Origin: Gammaproteobacteria bacterium
Lineage (GTDB): Bacteria > Pseudomonadota > Gammaproteobacteria > DAOVJZ01
Assembly: GCA_029882995.1 (NCBI GenBank)
Contig: JAOUJV010000007.1
Coordinates: 1 to 51,461 of the forward strand
Direction of reading: 5' to 3'
Length of the DNA: 51,461 nucleotides
The translations under genes were made by a program, and so were the position numbers. The notes below the pieces were generated by a model, which was not told the origin of the DNA, searched no databases, and worked only from the letters and a program-made list of their open reading frames with translations. Shown piece after piece: positions 29,276 through 37,720 of the stretch. Position 1 is the stretch's first letter. Every line of letters begins with the position of its first letter.

Positions 29276-30560
29276 TGTATCGCATTCCTACCGAGGCACA
29301 GAAAAGCGCAATAAAAAACCAGACTATTTGCCCCCAGAATGAAGAATAAATCGAGAGTGTTGTATTAAACGGGAACAGACACGCCAACACACAGATTGCC
29401 GGAGCATAAATATATAAATTTCGATCATGCCAGGCCTCCACCATAATCTGTTTACCTTTCATGAAAAACAGAATAAGTCCTACAAAACCAATTACACCGG
29501 TTTCGACCAGCACTTCAATAACATATTGATGCGGATGGCTTGGATCAACTCCTGTAGATGTAAACGTGTCATCTGGATTTGCATATTCTTTATATGCATA
29601 ACGAAATCCCCTCGAACCAATACCATTAAAATAATTTCCCTTCACCATATTGAACGCTGTATCCCAGATGGGCACACGTTCAGATAATGCTGTATTGATT
29701 TTATCTCTTAAATTTGCGGTATCTTTTTGTTGTGTTTGAAAAACATCTATTACGGGATTTATCCGGCCTTTAATAGTATCTGACATCGTATAACCAATTG
29801 CGACTGTTAATATCAGCAGAATAATGCCTGTAAAGGCTATATGTTTCTGATTTCTTATCCAGAATACTGAAGTATACCCAATAGTTACAACTGAAAACAT
29901 AATCAGCGATGCACGTGATATTGATAATAAGATTATTGCAAGAATTAACTCATAGGTGATGAAGAGCAATATATATTTTGTTATTTTTTTTCTGGTTTTC
30001 AGAATACTTTCTATCAATATAGGAGAGAACACAGACAATATAATACCCAGTTTCAGGTCATCACCAAAAAGACCATTAACTCTTCCTGCGCCTTGCCATT
30101 TATAACCAAATAAATCTGTACCTGTAGAAATCTGAATCAAGGCATCAATGACAAAAAATCCAACTACCGCAGATATAATAGCCAGGTACTTGTCCATAAA
30201 ATCCTGATTGCGCAATACCGAAATAATAAAAATACCTGCAAAATAAAATCGCACATATAGTAAAGTGGTTTTGGCTGAAGCCTTGAAATTGACTGCATCA
30301 GGCAGTGCCAACAACATCGGTATCCAGAACGCAAGAAAAAGAAAAGTGAAATAATAATAACTCTTATGTACAAAAATGCCTCTACCCTCATACATCAATC
30401 GTCTTATTCCAAATATAGCCATCAGTAATACAGACAATTCAACGGCTCGACCAACCGGAAGAAGAAAGAGCCCGCTGGCAATCAGCAGAATTTTTATTGT
30501 ATCGCGCTTGTTTTCGGTAATAGAAGTGTAAAACTGACCAATGGAACCCTGTGCTATCAT
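29268..30560 (-). CDS. O-antigen ligase / polymerase-like membrane protein (WaaL/Wzy family)
   Basis: The 430-residue integral membrane protein has about ten to twelve hydrophobic segments. A long periplasmic loop contains GIGSRGFRYAYKEYANP and the HPH motif (DPSHPHQYVIEVLVETG, about 340), typical of the Wzy_C/O-antigen ligase family. Such proteins join an undecaprenyl-linked glycan to lipid A-core, or polymerise it, on the periplasmic side. Whether it is a ligase (WaaL) or polymerase (Wzy) cannot be decided from sequence. Its ATG overlaps the stop of the upstream GT4 by 4 bases (ATGA), so translation is coupled. No flippase gene (wzx) is in the window. Confidence 0.88.
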   Translation of the reverse strand: MIAQGSIGQFYTSITENKRDTIKILLIASGLFLLPVGRAVELSVLLMAIFGIRRLMYEGRGIFVHKSYYYFTFLFLAFWIPMLLALPDAVNFKASAKTTLLYVRFYFAGIFIISVLRNQDFMDKYLAIISAVVGFFVIDALIQISTGTDLFGYKWQGAGRVNGLFGDDLKLGIILSVFSPILIESILKTRKKITKYILLFITYELILAIILLSISRASLIMFSVVTIGYTSVFWIRNQKHIAFTGIILLILTVAIGYTMSDTIKGRINPVIDVFQTQQKDTANLRDKINTALSERVPIWDTAFNMVKGNYFNGIGSRGFRYAYKEYANPDDTFTSTGVDPSHPHQYVIEVLVETGVIGFVGLILFFMKGKQIMVEAWHDRNLYIYAPAICVLACLFPFNTTLSIYSSFWGQIVWFFIALFCASVGMRYRH

Positions 30561-31660
30561 ACAAACTCCTTGTAAACACTAATCGTATTATCCAGCATGG
30601 ACTGTAAAGAGTATTTTTTTACTTCTTCGACTTTTACATCACCATCAATAATATCAACCACCTTGTTAACCAGCAACATCTGGTCATGCGGTTTTACACA
30701 ACCAGCAGGGTAGAGATCACTTAATATTTCGCCAACTCCGCCATGCGCATAACCAGCAACGGGTGTTCCCAGATTTAATGCCTCCAGCACAGTGCGCCCG
30801 AATGATTCCGGTTTTCTGGTCAGGGAAACAACAATATCAGACACTGAGAATATTTCTCTTACATCTATCCTGTGTCCTGTAAATGTTATTTTATCCTTTA
30901 TATTTTTATCAGCGATAATTGAACGAAGTTCATTTTCATATTGTTTGTGTTTAGCATCTGTACCACCAACAATCAGTCCATGTATATCATAACCTTTATC
31001 TGCCAAACTATTTATTAATTCAATAAAATCTTTATGCCCTTTTAGTCTTGTTATTCTGCCTGCAATTGTAATGATAATTTTATTCTGGAGTTGAGAATAT
31101 TGAGATTGCCATGTCTTTAACCATGCTTCTTCTGGCTTGTATCCATGAGGAAACTCCTGTGGATCTACTCCGCGAGGAATAAGCCTGATTTTTCTCTGAT
31201 CAACAAATGGATAGTTTGACGTAATATAATCCTGAATAGTTCTTGAAACTGCAATCACCCTTTCACCATACATCATAATACTGCTGTACTTACTTACTGA
31301 ATATTGCCCATGTACTGTGGTAATAAAATGTGGCCGTTTATCCTTGTCCATCCCTTTCCATGCAAGGTAACATATCCATGCTGGCAAACGTGATCTGGCA
31401 TGCAGAATATCAACACTGTTTTCCCTGAGAAATTTTCTGAGTTTAAAAATGTATCTGAAAGTCAGCAGTGATTTTCTACCAATATCCCATTTAACATGCT
31501 CACTACCATCTCGTTTCAGCTGTTCTGTCATTCTCCCGCCAGCAGAAATAACAATAGAACGATGACCCTGACGAACCAGTTCTGCTGCCACTTCCAGCGT
31601 ACCTCTTTCTACACCTCCACTTTCAAGTGCTGGCAAAACCTGTACGACAGTCAGTCCCAA
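30557..31660 (-). CDS. Glycosyltransferase family 4
   Basis: The 367-residue GT-B enzyme starts with VVQVLPALESGGVERGTLE, typical of GT4 LPS glycosyltransferases. It contains AGRITRLKGHKDFIELIN and the EX7E-type segment RKPESFGRTVLEALNLGTP, followed by GYAHGGVGEIL. It likely adds a sugar to the LPS core or O-antigen; donor and acceptor are unknown. The start is TTG at 31660, 3 bases after the upstream methyltransferase stop; only a weak GGA lies ahead, but no ATG fits the conserved N-terminus. It overlaps the ligase-like gene by 4 bases. Confidence 0.92.
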   Translation of the reverse strand: MGLTVVQVLPALESGGVERGTLEVAAELVRQGHRSIVISAGGRMTEQLKRDGSEHVKWDIGRKSLLTFRYIFKLRKFLRENSVDILHARSRLPAWICYLAWKGMDKDKRPHFITTVHGQYSVSKYSSIMMYGERVIAVSRTIQDYITSNYPFVDQRKIRLIPRGVDPQEFPHGYKPEEAWLKTWQSQYSQLQNKIIITIAGRITRLKGHKDFIELINSLADKGYDIHGLIVGGTDAKHKQYENELRSIIADKNIKDKITFTGHRIDVREIFSVSDIVVSLTRKPESFGRTVLEALNLGTPVAGYAHGGVGEILSDLYPAGCVKPHDQMLLVNKVVDIIDGDVKVEEVKKYSLQSMLDNTISVYKEFV

Positions 31661-31663
31661 TTT

Positions 31664-32437
31664 CTATTTCCCGGAGAATCCAAAATACATCTTTAGGGTT
31701 GGCTTGAAATTAAACATATGTTTTACCAGCTTCAAATCATGTCTGGCAAATATCAACGGTAGTGTCCTTTTGTCAAAGTAATACAAATGCTCTGAAGGTA
31801 TGATTGCATTCCAGTTTTCCATTTTTCTGGGCACGGCCCAATGCCCTGCGTCGGGAGTGCGAATATCAATTACACCATTTGGGGAAAGTATCCGTTTTAG
31901 TTCAGCAATGAAACTGTTTAAATCAGGCACATGTTCAATCACATCATAGGCTGAAATCACATCAAAATAACCATCCGGATATTTTTGTTCTTCCAACATA
32001 CCATGGACTACATTTTTGAGTCCAAGATTGCTCTTTGCAAACTCAACTCCATATTTTTCAACATCAACCCCGTAAGCTTCAAAACCCAGTTCTTCGACCG
32101 CCTTGACAATAAATCCGGCTGAACATCCTACATCTAGCCAACGACCGCTCTTAACACCGTATTTTTGTACTGATCTAACCCAACGCTTGGCACGCTGGAT
32201 CTTTTTGTCCGCTTTTTTTATATAGAAGGTACTATAGTCTTCATCATACGTCTCAATAACATTATCATAGCTTGGACGCGGATTAATCATTACCAGACCA
32301 CAGTGATCACAACGCGCAAAGGGCTCACCCTGTTTCTCAAATAATTTTGTGAATTGACTACCATCACAAACCGGGCAATCAAGAGTATCCCACTTTGTCT
32401 CTGTTGTGATTTGAGTCTTTACATTACCTAATCCCAT
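31664..32437 (-). CDS. Class I SAM methyltransferase with N-terminal zinc ribbon
   Basis: The 257-residue protein opens with a four-Cys zinc ribbon (C21, C24, C43, C46 in CPVCDG and CDHCGLVMINPRP). A Methyltransf_11/23-type domain follows, with motif I WLDVGCSAGFIVKAVEELG and AYDVIEHVPDLNSFI. This architecture is common for sugar or small-molecule methyltransferases in polysaccharide clusters. It lies between an ELM1-family gene (2-base gap) and a GT4 gene (3-base gap), which supports a role in surface glycan modification. The substrate is not known. Confidence 0.88.
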   Translation of the reverse strand: MGLGNVKTQITTETKWDTLDCPVCDGSQFTKLFEKQGEPFARCDHCGLVMINPRPSYDNVIETYDEDYSTFYIKKADKKIQRAKRWVRSVQKYGVKSGRWLDVGCSAGFIVKAVEELGFEAYGVDVEKYGVEFAKSNLGLKNVVHGMLEEQKYPDGYFDVISAYDVIEHVPDLNSFIAELKRILSPNGVIDIRTPDAGHWAVPRKMENWNAIIPSEHLYYFDKRTLPLIFARHDLKLVKHMFNFKPTLKMYFGFSGK

Positions 32438-32439
32438 TT

Positions 32440-33363
32440 TTAAACCCTGATGATATTTTCATTAATCCACTCAGCACACCGAACTGCTTCATTAAGCTGT
32501 TTATTATTGTGTACAAGCTCGCCCTTTTCCTGCCAAGCCTTGAAAGGTGTAATAAATCCATCTGTAACCAGTTTATCAACGCCCTTTGCCAACCTGCCAT
32601 CTGATTTGCGCAGCATATCAAGCAACCCGCAATTTGCTCCCGAGGTAATGGCCTCATAGATCATGGAAACGCTGTCTTCTGTAATCCACACATAAGCGGC
32701 CTTGCTTAATTGTGCCGGTAACCAGTCTGCATCTGTTTCCTGCCACGGCACAATCTTTATATTGGAGTAACTCAATTTATTAAGTCGTTCTCCCAGTGAA
32801 GCAGGTGTGCGCCGAGATGTTGTTAAAATCCAGTGAATTCCTGTTTCCTTCTCTACAACAGCCTTTATGCGTTCAACCAGACTGGCATCATCCCAGTCAT
32901 AATGAGGCGATGGCCCACCTATCAACATGATACCAAAATCCTGTTGCTTGTCCCGTGAAGGCACAATCCTGTTCAATGCCCCACGCGTAAGTAAAACATT
33001 TCCTTTTTCGTCCACTCCATCATGTTCAGGGATAATGCACAAGTCAAACCAGATCAGTGGCAAGCTGGGCTTCATCAACACAATGGCTTTACCGCCCCTG
33101 GCTCGCCGTGCCGCCAACATGGATAGATGGACAGAATGGCCAGCCCCAATTATCAAATCCGGCGACGGTAACGTGTTAGTAGCGGGAAACATTTTTAACA
33201 ACCAGAACAAGAGTGCCTTGATAAAAGATACCGGTTTAAATTCAAAACTCTGTAGCTCGATTTTTTTTGAAAGGGCCTGTATCAACCCCAGAGTTTGATT
33301 CACATGCCCTGGTTTCCCGTCAGAAAAATACCACACGACCTTGGCATTGTTTGATTGGCTCAC
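32440..33363 (-). CDS. ELM1/GtrOC1 family protein
   Basis: The 307-residue protein matches the ELM1 family (named for the plant mitochondrial fission factor), with WYFSDGKPGHVNQTLGLIQAL at the N-terminus, PDLIIGAGHSVHLSMLAARR, LIGGPSPHYDWDD and AYVWITEDSVSMIYEAITSG. The fold resembles GT-B glycosyltransferases, and bacterial members often sit in LPS gene clusters, as here. A glycosyltransferase-like role is an inference; the biochemical function in bacteria is not established to my knowledge. It follows the small zinc-finger gene by 24 bases. Confidence 0.87.
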   Translation of the reverse strand: MSQSNNAKVVWYFSDGKPGHVNQTLGLIQALSKKIELQSFEFKPVSFIKALLFWLLKMFPATNTLPSPDLIIGAGHSVHLSMLAARRARGGKAIVLMKPSLPLIWFDLCIIPEHDGVDEKGNVLLTRGALNRIVPSRDKQQDFGIMLIGGPSPHYDWDDASLVERIKAVVEKETGIHWILTTSRRTPASLGERLNKLSYSNIKIVPWQETDADWLPAQLSKAAYVWITEDSVSMIYEAITSGANCGLLDMLRKSDGRLAKGVDKLVTDGFITPFKAWQEKGELVHNNKQLNEAVRCAEWINENIIRV

Positions 33364-33387
33364 AAGTTTACCGGTTCAGTTCCCTGT

Positions 33388-33579
33388 CTAGTCACGCAAT
33401 ATATATTCGGCACCACAATAAGGGCATTTTGCCTTGCCGGTGGTTTCAATAGGTAAAAACACCCGTGGATGTGAATTCCACAATGGGGAACTTTCCATTG
33501 GGCAATGCAAAGGTAAATCACTTTTTTCTATTTCATAATGTGATTTTGTATTAGGTATTGCATTTGTATCTGTCGCCAT
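33388..33579 (-). CDS. Small CHCC-type zinc-finger protein
   Basis: This 63-residue protein belongs to the zf-CHCC family, related to the zinc-binding part of mitochondrial complex I subunit NDUFS6. The metal ligands are C (in LHCPMES), H (in NSHPRVFL) and two C in GKAKCPYCGAEYIL. The start at 33579 is chosen because AAGGAG lies six bases ahead; an upstream in-frame ATG at 33645 would overlap ilvE. It begins 10 bases after the ilvE stop. In many proteobacteria small genes of this type sit next to ilvE; the function is unknown, with zinc binding or a structural role most likely. Confidence 0.88.
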   Translation of the reverse strand: MATDTNAIPNTKSHYEIEKSDLPLHCPMESSPLWNSHPRVFLPIETTGKAKCPYCGAEYILRD

Positions 33580-33589
33580 CAGTAACTCC

Positions 33590-34510
33590 TTATACCAGTG
33601 CCTGCCATTCTGGATATTGGCTACGACGCCCATGAACCTGATCAAAATAAAGGGTTTGCAGTTTCTCTGTTACAGGTCCACGTTTACCATTACCAATGGT
33701 TCGATTATCCAGTTCGCGAATTGGTGTCACTTCAGCCGCTGATCCTGTAAAGAAGGCCTCTTCAGCAGAATAAACCTCATCACGTGTTATGCGTTTTTCC
33801 TTGATCTCAAGCCCTGCGTCTTTTGCCAGTTGAAAAATCGTATCACGCGTGATCCCTTCCAGTGCCGATGTCAGCTCCGGTGTATAGATCGTGCCGTTAC
33901 GTACAATGAAAATATTTTCACCACTGCCTTCTGCAACAAAACCATCAACATCAAGCAGTAGTGCCTCATCATAACCATCACGCAACGCTTCGTTTAATGC
34001 CAGCATGGAATTAATGTAATGGCCATTCGCCTTTGCCTTGCACATGGTGATATTCACGTGATGACGTGTAAATGATGAAGTCCTGATACGAATTCCCTTT
34101 TCCAGTCCATCAGCGCCCAGATAAGCACCCCATTCCCAGGCCGCGACAATGACATGTACTTTCAGATTATCTGCACGTAAACCCATGCCTTCCGATCCAT
34201 AAAAAATCATCGGGCGAATGTAGGCTGTTTCCAGATTATTCTCACGCACCACCGCACGCGTGGCTTCATTGATCTCATCCTTGCTGAAGGGGATATCCAT
34301 ACCAAGAATATGGGCAGAACGGAACAAACGATCTGTATGTTCTTTCAGGCGAAAAATAGCTGTACCCTTGTCTGTCTTGTAGGCACGCTCACCTTCAAAC
34401 GCCCCCATACCATAATGCAATGTATGAGTCAGGACGTGGGTTGTTGCCTCGCGCCAGGGAACCATCTTCCCGTCATACCAGATAACTCCGTCGCGATCAG
34501 CCATAGACAT
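33590..34510 (-). CDS. ilvE: Branched-chain amino acid aminotransferase
   Basis: This 306-residue fold-type IV PLP enzyme carries out the last transamination for Val, Leu and Ile. Signatures are HTLHYGMGAFEGERAYKT at the N-terminus, the PLP-lysine region MCKAKANGHYINSMLALNEA (Lys about 155-157), DGFVAEGSGENIFIV and FFTGSAAEVTPIRELDNR. The N-terminal MADRDGVIWYDGKMVPW is typical of class IV ilvE enzymes. It lies 70 bases after glnE on the same strand and 10 bases before the zinc-finger gene. Confidence 0.96.
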   Translation of the reverse strand: MSMADRDGVIWYDGKMVPWREATTHVLTHTLHYGMGAFEGERAYKTDKGTAIFRLKEHTDRLFRSAHILGMDIPFSKDEINEATRAVVRENNLETAYIRPMIFYGSEGMGLRADNLKVHVIVAAWEWGAYLGADGLEKGIRIRTSSFTRHHVNITMCKAKANGHYINSMLALNEALRDGYDEALLLDVDGFVAEGSGENIFIVRNGTIYTPELTSALEGITRDTIFQLAKDAGLEIKEKRITRDEVYSAEEAFFTGSAAEVTPIRELDNRTIGNGKRGPVTEKLQTLYFDQVHGRRSQYPEWQALV

Positions 34511-34580
34511 AGCAATTTACTCCTGAAAATCAAAACGTTATTTATAAGACGTGTATTGTAGCTTTCCTCGCTTTCAACGA

Positions 34581-37496
34581 CTAGCCTGCAAGCCATTTTT
34601 GCCAGATATTTTTAACTCCTTGGCGAAAATCAGCATACTCCCCGACATTAGCCCGGGATGGAGACTCCTCAAGTACACAACGATGTAATCTGGCGCGATA
34701 GGTGCGATAAGCCTCGGCAAGTGAATCACCGGCTTTTTTGTCCAGTAAACCGGTATTAACCAGACCATCCAGAATACGGATATTGTCTGTGTACTCCAGT
34801 AATGCGGGATATTCGTGAGACCAGCGTAATACGGCATATTGCACAATAAACTCAATATCGGCGATCCCACCCTGATCCTGTTTCAAATCGAAAACGGCCT
34901 CATCCCGACTACCCAGCTCGTTGCGCATTTTTTCACGCATCTCGCGCACCTCTTTCTGCAGCTCACTACTGTCACGTTGACGAGACAATATATCAGCCCT
35001 CACCTGTTCAAACTTGCTTGCTATCTCCGGATCACCGGCCACGACCCGTGCTCGCACCAGTGCCTGATGTTCCCATGTCCAGGCATCCTGATTTTGATAT
35101 TCGGTAAAAGCTTCCATGGAAGTGACCAACAGTCCTGATGCACCACTGGGGCGTAACCGGGTATCAACTTCGTACAGAACACCAGAGGGTGTTAACGAAT
35201 TCAGTATATGAATAATGCGCTGACCCAGACGTGCAAAGAACTGTGCGTTATCAATCGAATGCTTGCCTTTGGTAACCTGATCATCACCACTGCTGTCATG
35301 AATAAATACAATATCCAGATCTGATCCATAGCCCAACTCTATGCCACCCAGTTTGCCATAACCAACAATAATAAAACCCGGTATTTTATCCTTGCCTTTA
35401 ATTTTACAGTGCGGTGTTCCATGACGTGATACCAGATGAGCCCATGTCATGGTCAATACCTGTTGCAGGATTTGTTCTGCAATCGCTGTCAGGTGATCAC
35501 TCACAACCATCAACGGCATCGCACCGGTAATATCCGCCGCCGCAACCCGTAGTACATTGGATTGTTTAAAATGACGCAGGACTTCCATTTGTTGTTCGAG
35601 ATCACCTTCATCGATATTGGCAAGACGGGTTACCAGTTCCAGTCTGAGTTTTTCCTTGTCCAGTGGTGCATATAATGTACGTGGATCAATCAGCTCATCA
35701 AAAAGCATGGGGTGTGTTGTTAACAACTCAGCAATCCAGGGGCTGGCAGCGCACAGTTTTACCAATTGTGATAATGCCATTGGATTTTCAACCAGCAAGG
35801 CAAGATAGACTGTACGTCTGGCAATAGATTCAAGTAAGTGCATAATCCTTTTCAAACAGATATCCTGCTGCTTGCAACCGGCAACAGCACCTAATAACAA
35901 GGGCATCAATTTATCCATGCGACTATGCCCTTGTGCACTTAATGACTGATTACTGGATGAGTCACGTAATTGTTCAATTAATTCCAGCGCTTCCTCAGCT
36001 TCCACAAAACCCTGTTTGCCCAAAAACGCGATTGCATCCTCGGCATTCATTTCATCCTGCCATAACGCTTTATACTGGACAGTTACATCATGTTCGCCAT
36101 GTTTGCCTGAATCAGACTGTGGTGCTGAAAATACCTGCTCAAAATGACTTTGCACCTTGCCACGATGGCCATCCAGATCCTTTTTGAAGGTATTCCAGTT
36201 TTTATATCCCATAGACCAGGCAAGACGACAACGTTCCTCCTTGTCATCCGGCAAGCTGTGTTTTTGCTCATCATTAAATTCCTGCAAACGATTCTCGACA
36301 CGCCGTAAAAAAACATAGGCCTTTTCAAGATCATTCACGACATAGGCAGGCAAGGCATTATTTTTTCCAAGCATAGAAAGTATTTTCTGAATTTCCCGTG
36401 CCTGTAATTGTTTGTCACGGCCGCCACGAATTAACTGAAATGCCTGACCGATAAATTCAATCTCACGGATTCCGCCCGGACCCAGCTTGATGTTATTTTC
36501 CATGCCCTTGCGTTCCACTTCACGACCAATCATTTCTTTCATTTCACGCAATGACTCAAAGGTGCCGTAATCCAGATAACGACGAAAAACGAAAGGCCTT
36601 AGAATATTCATTAATTGTTGACCGGCCTTTTTGTCACCGGCAATCACGCGCGCCTTGATAAAGGCATAGCGTTCCCATTCGCGCCCGTGATTCTGATAGT
36701 ACTCTTCTATCGCATCAAAACTCATTGCCAATGGACCACTGTTACCAAACGGGCGCAGTCTCATATCAGTACGATAAACAAATCCGTCTTCTGTCGTTTT
36801 ATCCAGAATATTTACCAGTCGGCGACCAAGACGAACAAAAAATTCTTCATTGGAAATATGCGGTGATTTTCCTTTTGTTTCGCCATCTTCCGGAAACGCA
36901 AAAATCAAATCGATATCAGATGAAAAATTCAGTTCACAGGCACCCAGTTTACCCATGCCTACAACAACCATTGACTGCAACTGGCCGGTTTCTTTACCCA
37001 TCGGCTTGCCGGATTCCTTGATTTCCCAGGCAGTCAATTTAGTCAGCGCACCGTCAACACAGGTCTCGGCCAACCAGCTCAAATCACGCAAGACTTCATC
37101 CAGCTCTGCCCATCCGGCCAGATCTCGCCATGCAATACGCACCATTTCCCGGCGTCTGAACTGACGCAAATTTCGGGCTAATGCTTCTTCATCATTTGTT
37201 TTTGCAATATACGTCTGCAGATTTGCAGCATGATCCCTTGATGTGTAATCACGTAATAAATCACCTGATGACAATAAGTCATGCAACAGCATGGGGTGAC
37301 GAATACAGTTCTCGGCAACAAAATAGCTCGCAGCCCAGACCTGTATCAGCACATTTAAAAATTCTTCGTGTTCAGGAACACGTAGCCCTTCTTCTTCTGC
37401 CGACTCACAGTACTGTTGCCACTGTGCCGAGACCGTTTCTCGCAGTGGAGGGGGGATCCGGTCCAATTCAGGGCCATGTTTATGTTTTTTAGCCAT
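34581..37496 (-). CDS. glnE: Glutamine synthetase adenylyltransferase / deadenylase
   Basis: This 971-residue bifunctional enzyme adds and removes AMP on glutamine synthetase in response to PII and glutamine. Two nucleotidyltransferase domains are clear. The N-terminal adenylyl-removing domain has GMGKLGACELNFSSDIDL (about 185), and the C-terminal adenylylating domain has GYGKLGGIELGYGSDLDI (about 720). Each has the paired Asp for metal binding. The length is close to E. coli GlnE (946). It is the most upstream gene of the minus-strand run that ends at 29268, and divergent from pilU across 224 bases. Confidence 0.96.
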   Translation of the reverse strand: MAKKHKHGPELDRIPPPLRETVSAQWQQYCESAEEEGLRVPEHEEFLNVLIQVWAASYFVAENCIRHPMLLHDLLSSGDLLRDYTSRDHAANLQTYIAKTNDEEALARNLRQFRRREMVRIAWRDLAGWAELDEVLRDLSWLAETCVDGALTKLTAWEIKESGKPMGKETGQLQSMVVVGMGKLGACELNFSSDIDLIFAFPEDGETKGKSPHISNEEFFVRLGRRLVNILDKTTEDGFVYRTDMRLRPFGNSGPLAMSFDAIEEYYQNHGREWERYAFIKARVIAGDKKAGQQLMNILRPFVFRRYLDYGTFESLREMKEMIGREVERKGMENNIKLGPGGIREIEFIGQAFQLIRGGRDKQLQAREIQKILSMLGKNNALPAYVVNDLEKAYVFLRRVENRLQEFNDEQKHSLPDDKEERCRLAWSMGYKNWNTFKKDLDGHRGKVQSHFEQVFSAPQSDSGKHGEHDVTVQYKALWQDEMNAEDAIAFLGKQGFVEAEEALELIEQLRDSSSNQSLSAQGHSRMDKLMPLLLGAVAGCKQQDICLKRIMHLLESIARRTVYLALLVENPMALSQLVKLCAASPWIAELLTTHPMLFDELIDPRTLYAPLDKEKLRLELVTRLANIDEGDLEQQMEVLRHFKQSNVLRVAAADITGAMPLMVVSDHLTAIAEQILQQVLTMTWAHLVSRHGTPHCKIKGKDKIPGFIIVGYGKLGGIELGYGSDLDIVFIHDSSGDDQVTKGKHSIDNAQFFARLGQRIIHILNSLTPSGVLYEVDTRLRPSGASGLLVTSMEAFTEYQNQDAWTWEHQALVRARVVAGDPEIASKFEQVRADILSRQRDSSELQKEVREMREKMRNELGSRDEAVFDLKQDQGGIADIEFIVQYAVLRWSHEYPALLEYTDNIRILDGLVNTGLLDKKAGDSLAEAYRTYRARLHRCVLEESPSRANVGEYADFRQGVKNIWQKWLAG

Positions 37497-37654
37497 TTAA
37501 ACCCGATTATGTGAACTGGTCAGCAAAATCAAAAACACCCAAATTAGGTAATTATCTTTATTATTCATATAGTTATGCTTGTTCTTGATATCAATGTTCT
37601 CAAGTCATCCATTAAAGCTGGGCCCTTAATGACCGATAGCACCCATTATATAGG

Positions 37655-37690
37655 GAATACCTGTCTCACGTTTTAAATACAGGTATTCCA
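37655..37690 (+). promoter_or_regulatory. Long perfect stem-loop in the pilU leader
   Basis: GGAATACCTGT (37655-37665) and ACAGGTATTCC (37680-37690) are perfect 11-base arms around a 14-base loop, 30 bases before the pilU ATG. No U-tract follows, so this is not a standard terminator. It could be an operator or an mRNA hairpin that influences pilU expression. Confidence 0.5.
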
Positions 37691-37720
37691 GCCAACAAGA
37701 AATCTGCCAGGAGAACGTCC

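Noticed and set aside
23025-33363. The polysaccharide region as a prophage or genomic island with integrase
   Set aside because: No integrase, transposase, tRNA or attachment-like repeat was found at its borders; only composition hints at transfer.
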